Positions 7,313 through 11,860 of a stretch of 11,860 bases of DNA are shown here, one piece after another. The notes beneath the pieces are model-generated. The model worked only from the letters and a program-made list of their open reading frames with translations, had not been told where the DNA came from and ran no database searches. Numbering within the stretch: the first letter of the stretch is position 1; the number at the start of each line of letters is the position of its first letter. This DNA is from JAHIEZ01 sp964598275 (lineage in GTDB: Bacteria > Patescibacteriota > Microgenomatia > UBA12405): contig CAZRAZ010000024.1 of NCBI GenBank assembly GCA_964598275.1, forward strand, positions 1-11,860. Direction: 5' to 3'. The translations under genes were made by a program, and so were the position numbers.

Positions 7313-7543
7313 TTAGTCGGCGACCTTGATGATGATTCTTTGCTGGGGAAAAGAGATAGAGACAATGGTGCGGATGGCTTTGATGATACGACCGGCTTTG
7401 CCGATGATTCGACCTTTGACCTCGTCGGGGGCGGTGATTTCGAGAAGACTGATTTCGTTTTCTTCGCGAGCGGCAACGGAAACCTTAGAAGCGTCTTCTA
7501 AAATGTTTTGCAGGAGGAATTCAAGGATTTGTTGGGGAGACAT
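7313..7543 (-). CDS. khpA: KH-domain RNA-binding protein KhpA
   Basis: A 76-residue single type II KH-domain protein (YlqC/KhpA family), usually encoded just after rpsP as here. The RNA-binding helix-turn GRIIGKAGRIIKAIRTI (44-60) has the GXXG loop GKAG (48-51), and the length is normal. In other bacteria KhpA pairs with KhpB and binds many transcripts, affecting cell elongation and division. The start ATG lies 5 nt beyond heptamer array B, inside the 3' end of rpsP (23-bp overlap), and no SD is visible, so it probably depends on translation of rpsP. The next gene, pilO, is convergent. Confidence 0.93.
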   Translation of the reverse strand: MSPQQILEFLLQNILEDASKVSVAAREENEISLLEITAPDEVKGRIIGKAGRIIKAIRTIVSISFPQQRIIIKVAD

Positions 7544-7874
7544 GGGTATAATTTTTAATTTCTAATTTTGTTTCTTCTGTTTTTGGCTCCGGTTTGGGAG
7601 TATTATCGATTTTCTCTTGCTTTTTTACTTTTCTGGGTTTGGGTGGATATTTGTCGGGATTTAGTAATTTATCCAGACCAAGGGTGACTTTGGCACCTTT
7701 TTTTTGCCAGGTTTTTAGTTTTTCCTGATCAATTTTTAGGGTTTTGCTTTGGGGGGTGTAAAAGCCAATATCGTCGATAAAATTACCGTCGAATTTGGAT
7801 CTGTCGGGGGTGATAACAATTCGGTAGCTGATTTGATGTTTTTTACCCCGGGGAGACAGTTTTATTTTAAGCAT
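7521..7874 (-). CDS. rpsP: 30S ribosomal protein S16 with an unusual C-terminal extension
   Basis: A 117-residue S16, needed for assembly of the 30S body. The N-terminal signature MLKIKLSPRGKK and the segments YRIVITPDRSK (17-27) and IDDIGFYTPQ (33-42) are clear. The core ends near residue 82; many bacterial S16 proteins are about 80-100 aa. The extra tail is Lys/Pro/Glu-rich, then KLEIKNY (103-109) is encoded by heptamer array B, and the frame runs on 23 bp into khpA. The tail may have been created when the array removed an earlier stop. It is transcribed from a -10 box overlapping the end of rnc, and no SD is present. Confidence 0.95.
   Translation of the reverse strand: MLKIKLSPRGKKHQISYRIVITPDRSKFDGNFIDDIGFYTPQSKTLKIDQEKLKTWQKKGAKVTLGLDKLLNPDKYPPKPRKVKKQEKIDNTPKPEPKTEETKLEIKNYTHVSPTNP
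7549..7569 (-). repeat. Heptamer array B inside the 3' end of rpsP
   Basis: Three 7-bp units on the + strand (TAATTTT, TAATTTC, TAATTTT). In rpsP sense this is the ATTARRA-type repeat, encoding residues 103-109 of S16. It ends 5 nt before the khpA start codon. The unit and its orientation to the upstream gene match arrays A and C. Confidence 0.6.
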
Positions 7875-7881
7875 GGGTTTG

Positions 7882-7887
7882 ATTATA
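7882..7887 (-). promoter_or_regulatory. -10 box for rpsP-khpA
   Basis: A perfect TATAAT on the - strand overlaps the rnc stop codon. Seven nt separate it from ATG of rpsP, placing the transcription start on or next to the start codon. I see no good -35 box at 16-18 nt. No SD precedes rpsP, which supports a leaderless transcript. Confidence 0.5.
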
Positions 7888-8581
7888 CCTTATTTTCGAG
7901 TTTTTTGGTAGCCTTGGCCGAAGCGATTTCGGCGGCGTTTTGTTTTGATTTACCCTTACCGGTGGCAATAAGTTTTTCTCCTAAAAAAACACCGACTTTG
8001 AATATTTTTTGATGATCGGGACCGGTAGCAGAGATGGTTTTGTATTCGGGGGTAATCCCCTGTTTGGCTTGAGCTAGTTCTTGAAAAATACTTTTTGGAT
8101 CTTTATAGATTTTTTTGGAGGCTAGTTTTTTTAGACCCGGAAGAATGGTTTTTTCTAAAAAGTTTGAAGATTTAGTAAAACCACCGTCAAGAAAGATGGC
8201 ACCGATTAAGCTTTCGAAGGTATCGGCCAAAATGGAGGGATTGTGACGGCCGCCATTGGCCTCTTCGCCTTTTGACAGAGCTACATAGGTGCCAAGATTG
8301 ATATTGATGGCGGCCTGGCTTAGGTTTTGGGTGCAAACCACCAGACTTCTTAAATTAGTTAATTTGCCTTCGGGAAATTCGGGGAAAAGGTCAAAAAGGG
8401 TTTTGGAGGCCCAGAGCTCGAGAACAGCGTCACCTAAAAATTCATATCTTTCGTTAGATTGCAAATGCCAGTTGTCGTTTTCGTTTAAGAAAGAGCGATG
8501 AATGAGGGCTTGTTTTAAGTGTTGGATATTTTTGAATTTTAGATCCAATCGGGTTTGAATTTCTTTAAGATTGATGGCCAT
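7883..8581 (-). CDS. rnc: Ribonuclease III
   Basis: A 232-residue double-strand-specific endoribonuclease that processes rRNA precursors and other structured RNA. The catalytic domain has the signature NERYEFLGDAV (43-53). Metal-binding residues are E47, D51, D120 and E123 (in LADTFESLIGAIFLDGG), matching the E. coli E41, D45, D114 and E117 set. A double-stranded-RNA-binding domain covers about 161-230. All key residues are present and the length is normal. The start overlaps nusB by 17 bp and the stop is 8 bp from rpsP. The placement between nusB and rpsP groups rRNA processing with ribosome synthesis. Confidence 0.97.
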   Translation of the reverse strand: MAINLKEIQTRLDLKFKNIQHLKQALIHRSFLNENDNWHLQSNERYEFLGDAVLELWASKTLFDLFPEFPEGKLTNLRSLVVCTQNLSQAAININLGTYVALSKGEEANGGRHNPSILADTFESLIGAIFLDGGFTKSSNFLEKTILPGLKKLASKKIYKDPKSIFQELAQAKQGITPEYKTISATGPDHQKIFKVGVFLGEKLIATGKGKSKQNAAEIASAKATKKLENKV

Positions 8582-8969
8582 TGTCTTTTTTGTTTTCTTC
8601 TTGGTTGATAATTTTTAGGTTTTTGACGATACTGCCCAAAACTCCGTTAACAAAAGAAGAGCTGGATTCGGCACCGAATTCTTTGGCTATTTCAACCGCT
8701 TCGTCGATGACAACCCTGGGTGGGGTTTTGGGGCGATAGAGCAGTTCCCAAATAGTGATACGGAGGATGGAAAGATCGATTTTGTTGATCTTGTCAAGAG
8801 GCCATTTGGGAGCATTGTCTTTGATTATTTGGTCGATGCTTTTTAGATGATAAACAATTTTTTTTAGATCCTGGCTGTCAAATTTATTGGCGGAAGAAAA
8901 AGAGTGAGCATAAACTGCCTGCATGTTTTTGATTCGGCGGAGATGACGGGGATCTTTTTTGTTTTTCAC
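8565..8969 (-). CDS. nusB: Transcription antitermination factor NusB
   Basis: A 134-residue all-helical RNA-binding protein that, with NusE (S10), binds boxA in rRNA leaders. Seen: the N-terminal Arg cluster (11-12), NKIDLSILRITIWELLY (62-78) and PPRVVIDEAVEIAKEFG (83-99), followed by SFVNGVLGSI (105-114), the conserved C-terminal NusB helices. GTG 8969 is chosen because it overlaps the rpmF TGA (GTGA) and keeps the Arg cluster. A later Met at 16 would remove it. The Lys/Glu/Gln tail after 120 is not conserved. It is co-transcribed with rpmF and rnc. Confidence 0.93.
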   Translation of the reverse strand: MKNKKDPRHLRRIKNMQAVYAHSFSSANKFDSQDLKKIVYHLKSIDQIIKDNAPKWPLDKINKIDLSILRITIWELLYRPKTPPRVVIDEAVEIAKEFGAESSSSFVNGVLGSIVKNLKIINQEENKKDNGHQS

Positions 8970-9118
8970 TGATTACAGTTTCCGCAGAGGTAACCTGTTT
9001 TTTTTGTTTGCTGGCAATGTTTACAGGTAGTTAATTCGACAAATTTAGGGCCGGTTTTGGAGGCTCGTCTTTTGCCTTGTCTGCGACTGGATGGCCAATG
9101 TTTTGGGAGTGCGGTCAT
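8966..9118 (-). CDS. rpmF: 50S ribosomal protein L32
   Basis: A 50-residue protein with the L32 layout. It starts MTALPKHWPSSRRQGKRRAS (compare PK...SK.RRGKRRA in the family), and a zinc ribbon follows with C32-x2-C35 and C45-x2-C48. All four Cys are present, so the zinc-binding form is retained. The initial motif is slightly unusual (PKHWPSS). The start ATG lies 6 nt after a perfect TATAAT and is preceded by ACCTCC rather than an SD, indicating leaderless translation. The stop overlaps the nusB start by 4 bp. Confidence 0.93.
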   Translation of the reverse strand: MTALPKHWPSSRRQGKRRASKTGPKFVELTTCKHCQQTKKTGYLCGNCNQ

Positions 9119-9124
9119 GGAGGT

Positions 9125-9130
9125 ATTATA
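9125..9130 (-). promoter_or_regulatory. -10 box of rpmF-nusB-rnc
   Basis: A perfect TATAAT on the - strand, exactly 6 nt before the rpmF ATG. The -35 region (about 9147-9154) falls inside heptamer array C and shows only weak TAGGAA/TTAGGA matches repeated every 7 bp, so changes in array length would change what occupies the -35 position. Confidence 0.6.
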
Positions 9131-9137
9131 CTCAATT

Positions 9138-9172
9138 TAATTCCTAATTCCTAATTCCTAATTTTTAATTAT
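9138..9172 (-). repeat. Heptamer array C spanning the recG stop codon and rpmF promoter
   Basis: Five 7-bp units on the + strand: TAATTCC three times, then TAATTTT and TAATTAT. In recG sense this is ATTAAAA followed by ATTAGGA units. It encodes the last four residues (IIKN) and TAG stop of RecG and continues to 8 bp from the rpmF -10 box. Confidence 0.85.
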
Positions 9173-11137
9173 GAATTTGTCTAATTTTGGTGAAGAGCGC
9201 TTGGCTGTAAGAATCTTGAGAATAGAATGGCCGGTTTTGATGATATCGCTGTCTTCCAGGTTGGCTAGTTTTAGAGAAGGAAAGCCGTGTTGGAGGGTAG
9301 AAAAAGCTTCGCCCGGGCCACGGGTGGAGAGATCGTATTTGGCGATAGCCAGACCATCGTGATGGGTTTGTAAAAATTTTAGACGATCGATGGCATTTTG
9401 GTTTTGCGATTGGGTGAAAAAATAACAATAACTTTGCTCTTCGCCCCGACCAACCCGGCCACGAAGTTGGTGGAGCTGGGCCAGACCAAAGCGATCGGCC
9501 GATTGGATAATGATGATGGTGGCATTTTTGATATCGATGCCAACCTCGATGATGGGAGTGGTAATCAGAATATTGATCAAATTTTTCTGAAAGTCAGAGA
9601 TGATTTTTTGACGGGCATTTGGTTTTATTTTGCCGTGGATCAGGGATAATTTAAGATTGGGAAAGATGTTTTTGGCAAGATGGTCAAATTCGTCTTTGGC
9701 CGATTTGACTGAAGATAGAGTTTCGGAGGCTTCGATAAAGGGACAAACAATGAAGGCTTGCTCTGCCGTTTTTTTGATGTGTTTTTTGACCCATTGGTAG
9801 CAATCCCCCGTTTTGGCAGACGGAACTAAAAAGGTTTTGACCGGCAGACGATTTTTGGGTTTGTGTTTGATTAAAGAGAGATCGAGGTTACCCATGAGAG
9901 TTAGACTGATACTGCGGGGAATAGGAGTGGCGGTCATGGTTAAACAGTGAGGGGATTTGAGAGGATTTTTGAGAAAATCTCTTTGAATCACGCCAAATTT
10001 GTGTTGTTCGTCGACTATTAGAAGAGCAATTTTGCCGGAAAGGGATTTTTTTTGGTAAATGGCGGCGTGTGTGCTGATAATGATGGCATTTTTCTGCAGA
10101 GTTTTTATTTTATTTTTGGCAGTTAAAAGTTTGATAGGAACCTTATATTTTTTTAATATTTGACGAAATGTACGGTAGTGTTGCTTAGCCAAGATTTCGG
10201 TGGGGGCAAGTAAAATAGACAGATGAGAGTTTAGATGGGTAAGATAGCAGGCCAGAAGAGCAACAATGGTTTTGCCACTGCCAACATCGCCCTGGAGAAG
10301 CCGGTTGGCGGGTTGATTTTTTGAAGTAATGTCTTTTTTGATTTGACGCCAGACTGTTTGTTGGTCGGGGGTAAGAGTGAAGGGTAGAGAGTTAATAAGA
10401 GAGCGGATTTTTTTTTGAGATGAAGGCGAGAGTTTTAAGCTGAAATTGGGAGAAAGTTGTTGCCATCGTTGTTTTTGCAAAAGAGACTTGATTTGAAGAG
10501 AAAGAATTTCGGCTAATTTTAATCTGGTTTGAGCCTGAATAAGTTTAGCGGGATTTTGAGGCTGATGGATTTGCGTGAGAGCGGTTTTTAGATCGATTAA
10601 TTTAAATTGATGGCGGAGAGTAAGAGGCAGGGGGTCGATAACAGTGCGTGTAAGAGAGTCAAGATGTTGATCGATGGTTTTGCGAAACCAATTGCTGGTG
10701 AGGCCTTCGGTTTGAGGATAAACAGCGATAATTTTGCCGGTATTGTGCTGACCTGATATAGGAGAAATGATGGTAAGCCGATTTTGATAAAAAGAGGGTA
10801 CGCCGGCGAAGCTATGAATTTGGCCTTTTTTGATGGTGTTTTGTAGATAGGGTTGGTTAAACCAGATTAAAGTGATTTGTCCACTGCTGTCTTTGACGGT
10901 GGCGATTTGCAGATTCTTGTGGCTTTTGGTGTAGATGTTTTGAAAAAAAGTGATTTGACCACGAATGGTGATGTTTTTATCGGCTTCAATTTCGGCAATT
11001 TTTTGATGATGACGAAAATCAAGATAACGGTTGGGGAAATGATAGAGAAGATCTTGATCGGTGACGATTTTGAGGCGGTTTAATTTTTGGAGAGTTTTGG
11101 GACCAATGCCGGCAAGGTTTTGGAGTGTAATGGACAC
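9158..11137 (-). CDS. recG: ATP-dependent DNA helicase RecG
   Basis: A 659-residue branched-DNA translocase that reverses stalled forks and processes Holliday junctions. N-terminal helix-hairpin-helix LAGIGPKTLQKL (8-19) and HFPNRYLDF (33-41) precede the OB-fold wedge domain (about 55-130). Helicase motifs are Walker A GDVGSGKT (283-290), Ia APTEILAKQH (311-320), DEQH box (376-379), TATPIPR (402-408) and QLRGRVGRG (557-565), and the TRG region has RGPGEAF (606-612). Length is near normal. The start is GTG 11137 without an SD; a weak GATAAC lies 7 nt upstream. Its protein is Lys/Ile/Gln/Thr-rich and Val-poor, reflecting strand composition. The last four residues and stop come from heptamer array C. 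Confidence 0.97.
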   Translation of the reverse strand: MSITLQNLAGIGPKTLQKLNRLKIVTDQDLLYHFPNRYLDFRHHQKIAEIEADKNITIRGQITFFQNIYTKSHKNLQIATVKDSSGQITLIWFNQPYLQNTIKKGQIHSFAGVPSFYQNRLTIISPISGQHNTGKIIAVYPQTEGLTSNWFRKTIDQHLDSLTRTVIDPLPLTLRHQFKLIDLKTALTQIHQPQNPAKLIQAQTRLKLAEILSLQIKSLLQKQRWQQLSPNFSLKLSPSSQKKIRSLINSLPFTLTPDQQTVWRQIKKDITSKNQPANRLLQGDVGSGKTIVALLACYLTHLNSHLSILLAPTEILAKQHYRTFRQILKKYKVPIKLLTAKNKIKTLQKNAIIISTHAAIYQKKSLSGKIALLIVDEQHKFGVIQRDFLKNPLKSPHCLTMTATPIPRSISLTLMGNLDLSLIKHKPKNRLPVKTFLVPSAKTGDCYQWVKKHIKKTAEQAFIVCPFIEASETLSSVKSAKDEFDHLAKNIFPNLKLSLIHGKIKPNARQKIISDFQKNLINILITTPIIEVGIDIKNATIIIIQSADRFGLAQLHQLRGRVGRGEEQSYCYFFTQSQNQNAIDRLKFLQTHHDGLAIAKYDLSTRGPGEAFSTLQHGFPSLKLANLEDSDIIKTGHSILKILTAKRSSPKLDKFIIKN

Positions 11138-11146
11138 CTTTTATGT

Positions 11147-11152
11147 TATCAT
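11147..11152 (+). promoter_or_regulatory. Possible -10 box for miniprotein and PBP genes
   Basis: TATCAT (5 of 6 to TATAAT) lies 6 nt before GTG 11159, the same geometry as the other promoters here. No convincing -35 box is seen. It lies in the 21-bp gap between the divergent recG GTG and this GTG. Confidence 0.35.
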
Positions 11153-11155
11153 TAA

Positions 11156-11162
11156 GAGGTGA
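11156..11162 (+). promoter_or_regulatory. Strong ribosome binding site of the miniprotein
   Basis: GAGGTGA is a 7-base perfect match to the usual SD core. It lies at a good distance from TTG 11165 (5 nt after GAGG). It overlaps GTG 11159, so it favours TTG 11165 as the start. Confidence 0.55.
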
Positions 11163-11164
11163 GA

Positions 11165-11269
11165 TTGAGAATAAAAAAAAAGAACTTGAAGAAGGCAATT
11201 TTGCTGGTGACAATGGGGGCCTTGTTGATGTCAGGAGTTGTCCCTTTTTTAAGCGTTTGGTTGAAATAA
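11165..11269 (+). CDS. Single-span membrane miniprotein, 34 aa (36 aa from GTG 11159)
   Basis: A very short gene coding MRIKKKNLKKAI, then a hydrophobic stretch ending SVWLK and a TAA stop. It is a Lys/Arg-rich head plus one hydrophobic segment (about 11-31), compatible with a single membrane helix with its basic end in the cytoplasm, or a signal-anchor-like peptide. The strong SD supports translation. It lies between recG (divergent) and the class A penicillin-binding protein, 41 bp before the latter's ATG 11311, so it may be co-transcribed and related to the cell envelope; this is inference. I do not recognise a family. The run of nine A near the start could cause slippage. Confidence 0.5.
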   Translation: MRIKKKNLKKAILLVTMGALLMSGVVPFLSVWLK

Positions 11270-11310
11270 AAAATGAGGTGGTATTTGAATTTTTATGTTG
11301 GAAGAATAGG

Positions 11311-11860
11311 ATGAAAAGGAGATTGTCATCAATGGCAAAAGGAGATTTTAGACTAAAAGTTTGGCGAATAGGGTTGATTGGTTTTGGTTTGGGATTATTG
11401 GCGGTTGTATTAGTTTTTGCGTGGTGTTCCAAAGATTTGCCCAATCCGACCAGGGTGGTGAGAAGCGAGGGCTATACCAGTAGAATTTATGATCGGAATG
11501 GTGAGCTATTATATGATGTTTATAAAGATGCCAAAAGAACGCCGGTGACTTGGGAGGAAATACCCGATTATTTAAAAAAAGCGACGGTATCAATTGAGGA
11601 TAAGGATTTTTATCAGCACCAGGGTTTTGATCCGCTGACGCCCCTTAGGATGGCTAAAAACGTGCTGACTAAGGGTCGATTGATTGGCGGATCGACCTTG
11701 ACACAGCAATTGGTGAAAAATGTGTTGTTAACTTCAGAACGGACGGCGGTAAGAAAGATAAAGGAATTTATTTTGGCGGTGCAAATTGAAGCTAAATACA
11801 GCAAAGATGAAATTTTACTAATGTATTTAAACGAGGCGCCGTATGGCGGAGCGGCTTGGG
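11311..11860 (+). CDS. Class A penicillin-binding protein (PBP1A-like), 5' part
   Basis: The first 183 residues of a bifunctional peptidoglycan synthase, cut by the window end. The short basic cytoplasmic tail and transmembrane helix (about 17-38) precede the GT51 glycosyltransferase domain. GT51 motifs: SIEDKDFYQHQG (94-105; E96 is the expected catalytic Glu), GGSTLTQQ (126-133), RKIKEFILAVQIE (148-160) and KDEILLMYLN (165-174). It polymerises lipid II on the outer face of the membrane; the transpeptidase domain should lie beyond the window. The start is uncertain. ATG 11311 gives MKRRLSSMAK and has GGAAG upstream. ATG 11332 has AAAGGAG 11 nt upstream. GTG 11278 is also open. It probably shares a transcript with the miniprotein. 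Confidence 0.9.
   Translation, partial: MKRRLSSMAKGDFRLKVWRIGLIGFGLGLLAVVLVFAWCSKDLPNPTRVVRSEGYTSRIYDRNGELLYDVYKDAKRTPVTWEEIPDYLKKATVSIEDKDFYQHQGFDPLTPLRMAKNVLTKGRLIGGSTLTQQLVKNVLLTSERTAVRKIKEFILAVQIEAKYSKDEILLMYLNEAPYGGAAW

Noticed and set aside
7547..7552. A + strand TATAAT promoter within the rpsP end
   Set aside because: It is formed by the edge of the heptamer array, has no -35 box, and no + strand gene follows.
9138..9172. A CRISPR array or phage attachment site
   Set aside because: The units are 7 bp, with no spacers, no cas genes, no integrase and no tRNA; a simple tandem repeat explains it.
11173..11181. Programmed frameshift at the A9 run in the miniprotein
   Set aside because: The run encodes Lys codons in a Lys-rich head, and the other frames give no convincing longer product.

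Overview
The window looks like part of the chromosome of a small-genome bacterium of the Candidate Phyla Radiation (Patescibacteria), most likely Microgenomates-like. This is an inference from several things. There is a PilM-PilN-PilO pilus platform with no PilP or PilQ. A very large secreted FN3-type protein carries the Pro/Thr linkers and beta-rich C-terminus often seen on CPR surface proteins. There is a stand-alone four-helix-bundle (23S rRNA intervening-sequence family) gene, the packing is extremely tight, and most genes lack a Shine-Dalgarno (SD) site. TGA is used as a stop (pilM, pilN, rpmF, rpsP), so this is not a UGA-recoding lineage such as Gracilibacteria.

Left half (+ strand, about 57-7308): a bidirectional terminator closes an unseen upstream gene. 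A promoter then drives a 1194-aa Cys-rich secreted protein, proposed here as a pilus-associated adhesin. Next come an A/T-rich patch with two hairpins, a four-helix-bundle gene and a heptamer repeat array, then a PilX-like minor pilin whose normal start seems lost. pilM, pilN and pilO follow with ATGA stop/start overlaps. Together this is an inner-membrane type IV pilus assembly unit with a candidate tip or surface protein.

Right half (- strand, 11137 down to 7313): recG, rpmF (L32), nusB, rnc, rpsP (S16) and khpA, a housekeeping block for DNA repair, ribosomes and RNA handling whose genes overlap or nearly touch. It meets pilO tail to tail with only 4 bp between. Beyond recG, divergently and with about 21 bp between the outermost starts, lie a 34-36-residue membrane miniprotein and the 5' part of a class A penicillin-binding protein gene that runs off the window.

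Two structures are not explained by the genes. First, a degenerate 7-bp tandem repeat (gene-sense consensus ATTARRA) occurs three times, always starting inside the last codons of a gene and read in that gene's sense. It supplies the stop or tail of the four-helix-bundle protein, S16 and RecG. Second, good -10 boxes sit exactly 6-7 nt before the start codon of four or five genes, implying leaderless transcripts. The + strand is also G/T-rich throughout whichever strand is coding, strongly enough to change protein composition.
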